Source: an uncultured Oscillospiraceae bacterium
GTDB taxonomy: Bacteria; Bacillota; Clostridia; Oscillospirales; Oscillospiraceae
Assembly: GCA_910587205.1 (NCBI GenBank)
Contig: CAJULZ010000050.1
Span: 1-18,764, forward strand
Length of the DNA: 18,764 nucleotides
Direction: 5' to 3'
Made by a program: the position numbers and the translations under genes. Shown one piece after another: positions 1 through 6,774 of the stretch (the first letter of the stretch is position 1; each line of letters opens with the position of its first letter). The notes below the pieces were generated by a model, which made no database searches, had not been told where the DNA came from, and saw nothing but the letters and a program-made list of their open reading frames with translations.

Positions 1-399
1 TGCGGCAAATACGGCTGCCTGGAGGTCACCGCCTCCGCCACCGGCATTATCCGCGCGGCCCGGGAGTTTGCCCCCTTTAGCGATATGGAGACCGTCACCG
101 CCAAGGACGTGTACGACGCCGCCGCGGCGGGGGATGAAAATGCCCGGCGCATAACGGAGGAGGCGGGCCACGCCCTGGGCTACGCCGCCGCCATCCTGGG
201 CTGCGTGGTCAACCCGGAGATGGTGCTGCTGGGGGGCGGCGTATCCGCCGCGGGCCGGGCCCTGCTGGACCCGGTGGAGGCCGCGTTCAAGGAAAATGTG
301 TTCCCCCCCTGCGGGAACGTCCGCTTTGCCCTGGCCCAGCTGGGCAACAACGCCGGCATCTTCGGCGGCGCGGCCCTGTTCTTCACCCAGGGCGGCTGA
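1..399 (+). CDS. ROK-family sugar kinase, probable glucokinase (C-terminal part)
   Basis: The reading frame is open from the first base, so the 5' part lies outside the window. The fragment begins with CGKYGCLE, the end of the ROK zinc-binding signature (CxCGxxGCxE), which identifies the family. The C-terminal stretch NPEMVLLGGGVS matches the ROK segment that closes the sugar/ATP cleft. ROK glucokinases phosphorylate glucose with ATP in the cytoplasm. Stop TGA at 397-399; the isomerase gene starts 46 bp later in the same direction with its own ribosome binding site and no visible terminator between them, so co-transcription is likely and glucose is the natural substrate guess. Other ROK kinases (fructokinase, N-acetylmannosamine kinase) or a ROK repressor cannot be excluded, because the N-terminus with the phosphate-binding motif or a winged helix is missing. 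Confidence 0.85.
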   Translation, partial: CGKYGCLEVTASATGIIRAAREFAPFSDMETVTAKDVYDAAAAGDENARRITEEAGHALGYAAAILGCVVNPEMVLLGGGVSAAGRALLDPVEAAFKENVFPPCGNVRFALAQLGNNAGIFGGAALFFTQGG

Positions 400-445
400 C
401 CCATTAAGCATTGCCCCACTTTTGTAAAGAAGGAGCGTCTCAATC

Positions 446-1708
446 ATGCTGAAACTTGACTTATCCAAGCTGGAGGGCGCCGTATCCCGGGAGCAGGTCG
501 ACGCCATGGCCCCCGAGGTGGAGGCCGCCCACGCCAAGCTCTATTCCAGCTCCGCCCCCGGCGCGGACTTCACCGGCTGGGTGCGTCTGCCAGAGGACTA
601 CGACAAGGCCGAGTTCGCCCGCATCCAGAAGGCCGCAGCCAAGATCCGGGAGGACTCCCAGGTGCTGGTGGTCATCGGCATCGGCGGGTCCTACCTGGGG
701 GCCCGCGCGGCCCTGGAGGTGTTCCCCTCCAACGGCCCCGAGATCTGTTTTGTGGGCTGCTCCCTCAGCCCCAACGAGCTGGACAACGTGATCCGCCGCA
801 TCGACGACCGCAGCTGGTCCATCAACGTGATCTCCAAGTCCGGCGGGACCACCGAGCCCGCCGTGGCCTTCCGGGTGTTCCGGGAGCTGCTGGTGAAGCA
901 GTACGGCGACAAGGCCAACGAGCGCATCTACGCCACCACCGACAAAGCCCGGGGCGCACTGAAGTCGCTGGCCGACGCCAACGGCTGGGAGAGCTTTGTC
1001 ATCCCCGACGAGGTGGGCGGGCGTTACTCGGTGCTCACCGCCGTGGGCCTGCTGCCCATCGCCGTGAGCGGTACGGACATCTCCGAGCTGATGGCGGGCG
1101 CCTACGACGCCATGACGGCTTTTGACAAGCGGGATATGTCCAACCCCGTGTGGCAGTATGTGGCCGCCCGGAACCTGCTGTACCGCCAGGGCAAGAAGAT
1201 TGAGCTGTTCTGCACCTACGAGCCGTCCTATACCTTCTTTGGCGAGTGGCTCAAGCAGCTGTTTGGCGAGTCCGAGGGCAAGGACGGCAAGGGCATCTTT
1301 CCCGCCGCCGCCCAGTTCACCACCGACCTGCACTCCCTGGGCCAGTATATTCAGGACGGCGAGCGCCACCTGTTTGAGACGGTGATCTACGTGGACGACA
1401 CCGGCTTCGACATCGCCATCCCTTACAGTGACGACAACGGCGACAACCTGAACTATTTGGCGGGCAAGCCCCTGAGCTTTGTCCGGGAGATGGCCTTCCA
1501 GGGCACCCTGGCCGCCCACAAGGATGGCGGCGCGCCCTCCATGGTGCTGCGCCTGGACAAGATGGACGTGCGCGCCCTGGGCTGGCTGATCTATTTCTTC
1601 GAGCTGGCCTGCGGCATCAGCGGCCACGTGCTGGGGGTCAACCCCTTCAACCAGCCCGGCGTGGAGGCGTACAAGAAGAACATGTTCGCCCTGCTGGGAA
1701 AGCCCTGA
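446..1708 (+). CDS. pgi: Glucose-6-phosphate isomerase
   Basis: Cytoplasmic interconversion of glucose 6-phosphate and fructose 6-phosphate in glycolysis and gluconeogenesis. The 420-residue product shows the SIS-type sugar-phosphate core: VVIGIGGSYLGARA at about 76-89, and SKSGGTTEPA at about 130-139, the phosphate-binding loop. PGI signature 1 is GGRYSVLTAVGLLP near 191-204 and signature 2 is VLGVNPFNQPGVEAYKK near 395-411. Likely catalytic residues are Glu275 (in GESEGK), His296 (TTDLHSLGQ) and Lys410 (GVEAYK). Length fits the short Firmicutes type, slightly under the usual 440-450. The start is chosen because AAGAAGGAG lies about 10 nt upstream at 426-435. It follows the ROK kinase and is closed by a terminator at 1821-1849. 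A long open frame on the opposite strand is only a shadow of its codon bias. Confidence 0.97.
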   Translation: MLKLDLSKLEGAVSREQVDAMAPEVEAAHAKLYSSSAPGADFTGWVRLPEDYDKAEFARIQKAAAKIREDSQVLVVIGIGGSYLGARAALEVFPSNGPEICFVGCSLSPNELDNVIRRIDDRSWSINVISKSGGTTEPAVAFRVFRELLVKQYGDKANERIYATTDKARGALKSLADANGWESFVIPDEVGGRYSVLTAVGLLPIAVSGTDISELMAGAYDAMTAFDKRDMSNPVWQYVAARNLLYRQGKKIELFCTYEPSYTFFGEWLKQLFGESEGKDGKGIFPAAAQFTTDLHSLGQYIQDGERHLFETVIYVDDTGFDIAIPYSDDNGDNLNYLAGKPLSFVREMAFQGTLAAHKDGGAPSMVLRLDKMDVRALGWLIYFFELACGISGHVLGVNPFNQPGVEAYKKNMFALLGKP

Positions 1709-1710
1709 TG

Positions 1711-1735
1711 TTCCTTTTTCTTGAAAGAAAAGGAA
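1711..1735. repeat. T-rich/A-rich inverted repeat after pgi
   Basis: TTCCTTTT (1711-1718) pairs with AAAAGGAA (1728-1735), with a partly paired middle. It begins just two bases after the pgi stop. It is not a canonical terminator because the stem is A/T-rich and no U tract follows. It could be an mRNA 3'-end hairpin or part of a dispersed intergenic repeat. The rest of 1736-1820 holds no gene that I can support. Confidence 0.5.
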
Positions 1736-1820
1736 GCGAAAAGAACTTGAATCCGCTGACCGGCAGCGCGCGGGACGGCATAGTACCGCCCGGCGACCGC
1801 CCGCGGAGCAACAACAAAAC

Positions 1821-1849
1821 GGCCCCCCGGCTTACGCCGGGGGGGCTTC
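1821..1849 (+). terminator. Intrinsic terminator of pgi, possibly bidirectional
   Basis: A perfect 9-bp stem CCCCCCGGC (1823-1831) / GCCGGGGGG (1836-1844) with a TTAC loop is followed by CTTCTGTT on the plus strand. On the minus strand the stem is followed by GTTTTGTTGTT, so it can also end the minus-strand regulator transcript that stops at 1852. Confidence 0.85.
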
Positions 1850-1851
1850 TG

Positions 1852-2078
1852 TTATTGATTCACCTCCGAATCATCCGTCCTTCCCACCAGATAATCCAAA
1901 GAAACCTCATATACGTTGGCAATCCGAATTAAGAATATCCAATTTTGGCATCCTTTTTGTAAGCTCATAATTTGCGTAAGCTCTCTCCGCCAGATCGGCA
2001 TAAGTTGCCGCTTGTATTTTGGGTATAGCCCTTTTTGGCCCTGCATTCCCTTAACCGCTGTGCCAAAATTTCTCTCAT
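1852..2078 (-). pseudogene. XRE-family transcriptional regulator, frameshifted
   Basis: The three minus-strand frames together give a recognisable short Cro/C1-type repressor, but no single frame does. It starts at the ATG at 2078 (MREILAQRLREMQGQKG), then reads YTQ in a second frame, then QAATYADLAERAYANYELTK and RMPKLDIL in a third. It then returns to the first frame as IRIANVYEVSLDYLVGRTDD to the TAA at 1852-1854. The last segment is the classic C-terminus of small XRE repressors. Thus at least two or three small indels are present, in runs such as CCCAAAA and near TTCTTAATT. The ATG lies 7 nt after the stop of the intact HTH gene at 2086, so both were one operon. Sequencing errors could mimic this, but several in 200 bp argue for real decay. 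Confidence 0.75.
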
Positions 2079-2085
2079 ATGAGAT

Positions 2086-2322
2086 TCAACACCCACCATC
2101 ATTTATTCTTGACTCAGCTTCCCCCTCCGGGATATAGACCAAAACATCCTCAACTCTGCAATCTAAAATCTTACAAATATCATCCAATGTGGCCGTTGAA
2201 ATATTGCGGTCATGCTTCAACGAATCCAACGTCCCCTTGCTGAACTTATGCTCATTGATCAACTTATATGTGGAAATATTTTTCCTGCGCATCGTTTCCC
2301 ACATTGGACGGTATGAAATCAC
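2086..2322 (-). CDS. Short Cro/C1-type HTH transcriptional regulator
   Basis: A 78-residue protein beginning VISYRPMWETMRRKNIS, with GUG read as Met. This is the typical opening of the compact Cro/C1 HTH family (HTH_26-like: MISYKPLW...). The helix-turn-helix spans STYKLINEHKFSKGTLDSLK at about 20-39, followed by ISTATLDDICKILDC, and the tail contains YIPE, also typical. I chose the GTG at 2322 because AAGGGGG sits 8 nt upstream (2331-2337); the GTG at 2331 overlaps that site. The family binds DNA as a dimer and usually represses itself and a neighbour. The divergent gene's promoter at 2369-2397 contains a perfect palindrome that is the obvious candidate operator. It is the only intact gene of the island, and it is AT-richer than the flanking housekeeping genes. 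Confidence 0.8.
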   Translation of the reverse strand: MISYRPMWETMRRKNISTYKLINEHKFSKGTLDSLKHDRNISTATLDDICKILDCRVEDVLVYIPEGEAESRINDGGC

Positions 2323-2368
2323 AAGAAGCACCCCCTTGCGATTTCTATTATATTTCTCCGCATATGCC

Positions 2369-2397
2369 TTGAATATTCCCGATAAATCGGGTATAAT
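2369..2397 (+). promoter_or_regulatory. Sigma-A promoter with a palindromic operator in its spacer
   Basis: TTGAAT (2369-2374), 17-bp spacer, TATAAT (2392-2397). The spacer holds CCCGATAAATCGGG (2378-2391), a perfect 6-bp inverted repeat with a 2-bp centre, directly abutting the -10. A second small palindrome, GAATATTC (2371-2378), overlaps the -35. On the minus strand TATAAT lies at 2347-2352, so the promoter of the HTH gene is divergent and a protein bound here could control both. The operator role is inferred from position. Confidence 0.75.
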
Positions 2398-2416
2398 AGA
2401 GCGGGAGGTGCTTCAC

Positions 2417-2667
2417 ATGAACATTTTCACTTTAATGTTTGGCGACCGCCGTCTGGAGGGATATGGCCGGTCCCTTTTGAAATTTTTGAGCAGGAGGACT
2501 TCCCGAAGGAGATCCTCAAATACCCCGAGCTTAACCTGATCTACTGCCGGGCCAAATATGATAAAAACCACGATGAATACAGGCAGGAGCTCCTCGATTA
2601 TTTAGACGTCATGCTGGCCCTGCGCCGCGAAGAGATGGGCCAGGAATCAAAGGACGCGGATTCGTGA
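2417..2667 (+). pseudogene. Small hypothetical gene with a frameshift
   Basis: A clear start exists: GGGAGGTG (2402-2409) lies 7 nt before ATG 2417 and a near-consensus promoter lies upstream. The opening frame reads MNIFTLMFGDRRLEGYGRS and then degenerates into a low-complexity Arg/Ser tail. From about 2476 the -1 frame reads FEIFEQEDFPKEILKYPELN, then IYCRAKYDKNHDEYRQELLD and YLDVMLALRREEMG, to TGA 2665-2667. Restoring one C in the CCC run at 2472-2474 would join them as GRS-PFEIF in an 83-residue acidic helical protein. I do not recognise the family. Divergence from an HTH repressor gene suggests it was that repressor's target or partner. No canonical slippery heptamer with a helper structure is seen, so programmed frameshifting is unlikely; a real indel or a sequencing error are the options. 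Confidence 0.55.
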
Positions 2668-2696
2668 CCTGCCATTAAGCTTTTTTGCCCTGGGGG

Positions 2697-2725
2697 TTGA
2701 AAAACCCCTGGAAGTGTGCTATATT
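2697..2725 (+). promoter_or_regulatory. Promoter of the YebC-family gene (extended -10)
   Basis: TTGAAA (2697-2702), 17-bp spacer, TATATT (2720-2725), with TG one base upstream of the -10 (2717-2718). The -35 lies inside an inverted repeat GGGGTT-GAAA-AACCCC (2693-2708). A second short inverted repeat, GCCCCC-CA-GGGGGC (2742-2755), lies in the presumed leader. A weak ribosome binding site, GAAGGGA (2770-2776), precedes the ATG at 2787. Confidence 0.75.
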
Positions 2726-2786
2726 GTTGGGTGAATTTTCTGCCCCCCAGGGGGCTTACACCTCACAATGAAGGGAAGATACCACC

Positions 2787-3512
2787 ATGTCAGGACATTC
2801 CAAGTGGCATAACATCCAAAAGACCAAGGGCGCGGCGGATGCGAAGCGCTCCCAGGCGTTTACCAAGATCGCCCGCGAGATTATCGTGGCCGTCAAGACC
2901 GGCGGCAGCGGCGACCCCAACAACAATTCCCGTCTGGCCACCGTTATCGCCAAGGCCCGCGCGGCCAACATGCCCAACGACAACATCAAGCGCACCATTG
3001 AAAAGGCCGTGGGCTCGGGCAACGCCAACGATTACGAGTCTATCACCTACGAGGGGTACGGCCCCGGCGGCGTGGCCGTGATTGTGGAGACCCTCACCGA
3101 CAACCGGAACCGCACCGCCTCCGACGTGCGCCATTACTTTGACAAGTTTGGCGGAAACCTGGGGGCCACGGGGTGCGTGTCCTGGTCCTTTGACCAGAAG
3201 GGAGTGCTGGTCATCGAGCGGGAGGACCTGGACGAGGAGACCGTTATGATGGACGCCCTGGACTGCGGCGCAGCGGATTTCGAGGCGGACGAGGACTGCT
3301 TCACGGTGTACACCGACCCGGACGCGTTCGGCGGGGTGCTGGCCGCCATGGGGGAGAAGGGCTATGTATTCGCCTCGGCCAAGGTGGAGATGGTGCCCCA
3401 GAACTACGTGACCCTGTCCGACGAGGGCGACATCAAGAACATGGAGAAGCTCATTGACAATATGGAGGACAACGACGACGTGCAGAACGTGTGGCACAAC
3501 TGGGACAACTGA
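2787..3512 (+). CDS. YebC/PmpR-family (TACO1-type) regulatory protein
   Basis: A 241-residue protein with the invariant YebC opening MSGHSKWHNIQ and KGAADAKRSQAFTKIAREI, then the basic helical stretch with ARAANMPNDNIKRTIEKA at about 58-75. The conserved core YEGYGPGGVAVIVETLTDN (about 91-109) and the GGNLGATGCVSWSFDQKG turn (about 126-143) follow, then acidic C-terminal domains. Length matches the family (240-250). Members were described as DNA-binding regulators (PmpR, YebC near ruvC) and more recently as ribosome-associated factors that help translate proline-rich stretches, as YebC/TACO1 do. Both roles come from the family, not from this sequence. It is monocistronic here, with its own promoter and a strong terminator, and is not next to ruvC. 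Confidence 0.95.
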   Translation: MSGHSKWHNIQKTKGAADAKRSQAFTKIAREIIVAVKTGGSGDPNNNSRLATVIAKARAANMPNDNIKRTIEKAVGSGNANDYESITYEGYGPGGVAVIVETLTDNRNRTASDVRHYFDKFGGNLGATGCVSWSFDQKGVLVIEREDLDEETVMMDALDCGAADFEADEDCFTVYTDPDAFGGVLAAMGEKGYVFASAKVEMVPQNYVTLSDEGDIKNMEKLIDNMEDNDDVQNVWHNWDN

Positions 3513-3555
3513 GCGGGAAGGGTTTGGTTTCCGGCCTCTGTTGTGATATGAGACT

Positions 3556-3588
3556 GCCCCCTGGTGCAGACGCGCCAGGGGGCTTTTG
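3556..3588 (+). terminator. Intrinsic terminator of the YebC-family gene
   Basis: Stem GCCCCCTGG (3556-3564) / CCAGGGGGC (3575-3583), 10-nt loop, then TTTTG. It sits between two convergent genes, immediately past the stop of the Cys-rich feo protein (3589). On the minus strand no U tract follows the stem, so it is convincing only for the plus strand. Confidence 0.9.
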
Positions 3589-3801
3589 TCATTGCCGGTC
3601 TTTCCCGGCGCTGTGGGGGCTGCCGGCCGGTTCATCGGGGTGACAGATCCCCCTGGACGGGCATCCGCCGCAGCCGCACCCGCAGCCGGAATGCCCGGCC
3701 CTGCGGCTGTTCCGCAGGCTCCAAAGTACGCCGCCCAGCGCGGCAGTGACCAGGGCCAGCACCAGGAGGTTGCCCCAGTTTTCGCTGAAAAACTGTGCCA
3801 T
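3589..3801 (-). CDS. FeoB-associated Cys-rich membrane protein
   Basis: A 70-residue protein with one N-terminal membrane helix (about 8-28, NLLVLALVTAALGGVLWSL), a short basic linker and then a cysteine cluster HSGCGCGCGGCPSRGICH at about 37-54. This order, a membrane anchor followed by C-x-C-x-C-x-x-C, defines the small FeoB-associated Cys-rich proteins of Firmicutes. They are thought to assist ferrous iron transport, perhaps by binding iron or metal at the membrane; no biochemical role can be read from the sequence. It starts 3 nt after the feoB stop, so translation is probably coupled. The C-terminal tail (HPDEPAGSPHSAGKDRQ) is extra and low in conserved features. Confidence 0.9.
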   Translation of the reverse strand: MAQFFSENWGNLLVLALVTAALGGVLWSLRNSRRAGHSGCGCGCGGCPSRGICHPDEPAGSPHSAGKDRQ

Positions 3802-3804
3802 GGC

Positions 3805-6186
3805 CTATACCTTCCCGGCGTCCGTGCTGCGCACGGCTGCGGTTCCGGACGGCTTGGCGGCGGGACGGAGCAGCAGGTACAGCAGCCCCGCCAGCAGGGC
3901 CAGGGCGACGACGGTAAAGGGGTTGAAGCCCACTGTTCCCAACAGTAGTCCGCCCAGCTGATAGACGATCAGGGAGACCACATAGGCGAAGCCGCACATA
4001 TAGCCGATAGCCGCCCAGGTCCACCTGCCGTTGTTCATCTCCCGCTTGATGGCGCCCATGGCGGCAAAGCAGGGGGCGCACAGCAGGTTAAAGATCATAA
4101 AGGAGTAGGCCGCGACGCCGGTGAAGGTCCCGGCCACATTGACGTAGATGTTCCCCGGGTACAGCACCTGCATGGTGGCCACCACCTCCTCCTTAGCGAT
4201 GAGGCCGGTGAGCGTGGCTACGGCGGCCTGCCAGCTCCCGAAGCCCAGGGGGGCGAACAGGAAGGCCACGATCCGGCCCATGCTGGCCAGCAGAGAAAAG
4301 TCGCTGTCTGTCACCAGGCCAAAAGCGCCGTTTTCGAAACCAAAGCCCTGGAGGAACCACAGGATCACGGTGGACAACAGGATCACGGTGCCCGCCCGCT
4401 TGATGAACGACCAGCCCCGATCCCAGGTGGCGCGGAACACATTGACGGCGGAAGGGGCGTGGTAGGCCGGAAGCTCCATGACGAAGGGGGCGGGCTCCCC
4501 GGCAAAGGCCCTGAACTTTTTCAGCATGATGCCGGACACCACCACCGCCGCCACGCCGATGAAATAGGCGGACACCGCCACCCACACCGATTTGCCGAAC
4601 AGCGCCCCGGCAAACAGGCCGATGATGGGCATTTTCGCGCTGCACGGGATGAAGCAGGTGGTCATGATGGTCATCTTCCGGTCCCGGTCCTGCTCAATGG
4701 TGCGGGAGGCCATCACCCCGGGCACGCCGCAGCCCGTGGCCACCAGCATAGGGATGAAGGACTTGCCGGACAGGCCGAAGCGACGGAACAGCCGGTCCAT
4801 GATGAAGGCCACGCGGGCCATATAGCCCACGTCCTCCACGACGGCCAGCAGCAGGAACAGTACCAGAAGCTGGGGCACAAAACCCAGCACCGCGCCGACA
4901 CCGCCCACGATACCGTCCAGCACCAGGGATTTTACCACGTCGCTGCAGTGCAGGGCGTCCAGGGCGCGCTCCCCCAGCACCGGCAGGCCGGGTACCCAGG
5001 TGCCGTAATCAGAGGGGTCGGGCTCGTCCACGGTGAGGGAGGCGGCGTAGCTGTCCTCTGTCACCGGCAGGGTGATCACCTCGCCCGCGTCCGCGTCGTA
5101 GAGGTAGGCCTCCGCTTCCCCCGCCTCGTGGGCGGCGATGATGGCCTCCGCCTCCTGGAACGTGCTGGACGCCTCGTCCCAAGCGTCCTGGTCGGCGGTA
5201 AAGGGGACAAACCAGCCGTCCCCGAACGGGCCGTCGTTGACCCAGTCGGTGAGCCGCGCCCCCACGGAGACGGGCCAGGGGCCCATGGCAATGGCGTAAA
5301 TCAGGAACATCACCGCCACAAAAATGGGCAGGGCCAGCACCCGGTTGGTCACAACCCGGTCGATCTGATCCGAGGTGGTGGCGGAGTGCCTGGCGGCCTT
5401 TTTCACCACCGCCTTATGTACCACGCCGCTGATATAGGCGTACCGCTGGTTGGTGATGATGGATTCCGCATCGTCGTCCAGCTCGTTTTCGCAGTCCACG
5501 ATGTGCTCCTCCAGGTGGGCGGCGAGGCTGTCGTCCACCGCCAGTTCCTCCATCACCTTCTCATCCCGCTCGAACACCTTGATGGCGTACCAGCGCAAGT
5601 ACCGGCCGTCCACCCGGCCCTGAATGGATTCCTCAATGTGGGCCAGGGCGTGCTCCACGCTCCCGGTAAACACATGGGGCAGCTCGCCCGCCTTGTGGGC
5701 CTGGGCCAGCTTCATGGCCTGTTCTGCGGCGGCCAGCCCGCCTTCGTTTTTCAGCGCGGACATCTCCACCACCTGGCAGCCCAGAGCCTTGCCCAGCCGG
5801 TCCAGGTCGATCTTGTCCCCGTTTTTCCGCACCAGGTCGATCATGTTCACCGCTACCACCACCGGCAGGCCCAGCTCGATGAGTTGGGTGGTGAGGTAGA
5901 GGTTGCGCTCGATGTTGGTGCCGTCCACCACGTTCAGGATAGCGTCTGGCTGCTCCTTCACCAGGTAATTCCGGGCCACCACTTCCTCCAGGGTATAGGG
6001 CGACAGGGAGTAGATGCCGGGCAGGTCCTGGATGACCACGTCCTTGTGGCCCTTCAGCCGCCCCTCCTTCTTCTCCACGGTGACGCCGGGCCAGTTGCCC
6101 ACGTATTGATTGGAGCCCGTCAGGGCATTGAACAGCGTGGTCTTGCCGCAGTTCGGATTGCCCGCCAGGGCGATTTTCACGTCCAT
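3805..6186 (-). CDS. feoB: Ferrous iron transport protein B
   Basis: A 793-residue membrane GTPase that takes up Fe2+. The N-terminal G domain has G1 GNPNCGKT (9-16), switch Thr36 in GNWPGVTVEK, G3 DLPG (54-57), G4 NMID (114-117) and G5 SAL near 143, followed by the helical GDI-like region. The first membrane segment is near 285-305 (VLALPIFVAVMFLIYAIAMG). The two Gate regions carry the conserved Cys-containing motifs LVATGCGVPGVMASRT and TCFIPCSAKMPI. Between the first and second membrane segments is a long acidic loop of roughly 120 residues (about 306-430), longer than the loop of enteric FeoB. The start is set by AAAGGAGAG about 9 nt upstream (6194-6202). It lies third in the operon after two feoA genes, with a 189-bp gap before it that contains a candidate metal-repressor dyad. 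Confidence 0.97.
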   Translation of the reverse strand: MDVKIALAGNPNCGKTTLFNALTGSNQYVGNWPGVTVEKKEGRLKGHKDVVIQDLPGIYSLSPYTLEEVVARNYLVKEQPDAILNVVDGTNIERNLYLTTQLIELGLPVVVAVNMIDLVRKNGDKIDLDRLGKALGCQVVEMSALKNEGGLAAAEQAMKLAQAHKAGELPHVFTGSVEHALAHIEESIQGRVDGRYLRWYAIKVFERDEKVMEELAVDDSLAAHLEEHIVDCENELDDDAESIITNQRYAYISGVVHKAVVKKAARHSATTSDQIDRVVTNRVLALPIFVAVMFLIYAIAMGPWPVSVGARLTDWVNDGPFGDGWFVPFTADQDAWDEASSTFQEAEAIIAAHEAGEAEAYLYDADAGEVITLPVTEDSYAASLTVDEPDPSDYGTWVPGLPVLGERALDALHCSDVVKSLVLDGIVGGVGAVLGFVPQLLVLFLLLAVVEDVGYMARVAFIMDRLFRRFGLSGKSFIPMLVATGCGVPGVMASRTIEQDRDRKMTIMTTCFIPCSAKMPIIGLFAGALFGKSVWVAVSAYFIGVAAVVVSGIMLKKFRAFAGEPAPFVMELPAYHAPSAVNVFRATWDRGWSFIKRAGTVILLSTVILWFLQGFGFENGAFGLVTDSDFSLLASMGRIVAFLFAPLGFGSWQAAVATLTGLIAKEEVVATMQVLYPGNIYVNVAGTFTGVAAYSFMIFNLLCAPCFAAMGAIKREMNNGRWTWAAIGYMCGFAYVVSLIVYQLGGLLLGTVGFNPFTVVALALLAGLLYLLLRPAAKPSGTAAVRSTDAGKV

Positions 6187-6375
6187 ATTGCCGCTCTCCT
6201 TTCAGGTTGTAACTTTGCGGGGAAGGTAGGTCCCCCTCTTGTATTAGCCATCGCTAACTCCAGATCAAAAAAATTTGCTCCGCTCCGGGCCCGGCCCGCT
6301 GTCTGCGCCCCGCCTTCGGCTCAACCGGCGGGCGAAGCCCCTCGCTCCGCTCCAAGCTCCCCTATGCGCCTAAGT
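6187..6375 (-). other. Intergenic gap between feoA and feoB with repeats and a dyad
   Basis: No gene is seen in these 189 bp. They hold the feoB ribosome binding site, the dyad at 6243-6258 and a GC-rich segment (6280-6360) with short palindromes. One of these is GCCTTCGGC and another is CGGGCCCGGCCCG. On the minus strand the segment contains CGGAGCGAGGGGC (around 6331-6350), which recurs in the gap between the two feoA genes, marking it as part of the same purine-rich intergenic repeat family. Confidence 0.55.
6243..6258. promoter_or_regulatory. Candidate metal-repressor dyad upstream of feoB
   Basis: ATTAGCCATCGCTAAC; read on the minus strand it is GTTAG-N6-CTAAT, the same spacing as the dyad at 7040-7055 in front of the operon (GTTAG-N6-CTAAC). 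TTAG/CTAA half-sites are typical of DtxR/IdeR/MntR-family repressors rather than of Fur. The assignment is an inference from the half-sites and the iron-uptake context. Confidence 0.5.
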
Positions 6376-6600
6376 TTATGCTTCTACCTCAACCATCTCC
6401 GCATCGGCCTTGCGCACGGACAGCTCGTACCCCCGCACGGTGAGCTCCATAGGGTCGCCCAGGGGGGCTACCTTACGCACATAGACCTCCACGCCCTTGG
6501 TGATGCCCATGTCCATAATGCGGCGCTTCACCGCGCCCTCTCCATGGAGGCGGCGGACGACGGCGGTTTCGCCCACTCTTACGTCTTTCAATGTTTTCAT
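6376..6600 (-). CDS. feoA: FeoA family protein
   Basis: A 74-residue SH3-like protein, MKTLKDVRVGETAVVRRLHG..., with the FeoA pattern: GAVKRRIMDMGITKGVEV (about 21-38), PLGDPMELTVRGYELSVRK (about 45-63) and a hydrophobic final strand. FeoA is a small cytoplasmic partner of FeoB needed for Fe2+ uptake. I placed the start at 6600 because GAGGAG lies 9 nt upstream (6610-6615). The ATG at 6606 would leave only 3 nt, and the more upstream start would run into non-conserved sequence. It is the second of two feoA genes, separated from the first by a 210-bp gap built of repeats. Confidence 0.93.
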   Translation of the reverse strand: MKTLKDVRVGETAVVRRLHGEGAVKRRIMDMGITKGVEVYVRKVAPLGDPMELTVRGYELSVRKADAEMVEVEA

Positions 6601-6629
6601 GTACATTGCTCCTCTCTGCCCAATTTGGC

Positions 6630-6665
6630 CCACGCTCACTTGCAGCCCGCTTCTCCGCGCTTCTT
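6630..6665 (-). repeat. 36-bp direct repeat, copy 1
   Basis: Matches 6775-6810 at 34 of 36 positions. On the minus strand it starts with AAGAAGCGCGGAGAAGCGGG. The first 13 bases of that also occur at 17868-17880 and 18004-18016. Confidence 0.8.
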
Positions 6666-6774
6666 CATGTTGTCATGCTGCGAAGCGGCCTGGGCGCAAG
6701 CTCCCGTTCCCTCCGGCTCGGGCCGCAAACATTCGGGCCTGTGGCCCGCCCTGGTTTGCGCCCCTCGCTCCGGT

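Noticed and set aside
461..1627. Long open frame on the minus strand opposite the isomerase gene
   Set aside because: Its product is Gly/Val/His/Leu-rich with no recognisable domain. It mirrors the third-position G/C bias of pgi, which is fully supported by motifs.
1708..1932. Small plus-strand frame overlapping the pgi stop
   Set aside because: It runs through the pgi terminator and into the antisense of the XRE remnant, and has no ribosome binding site.
2470..2490. Programmed -1 frameshifting in the small gene
   Set aside because: The T/A runs do not form an X-XXY-YYZ heptamer in the right phase and no clear downstream pseudoknot is visible; a one-base deletion is simpler.
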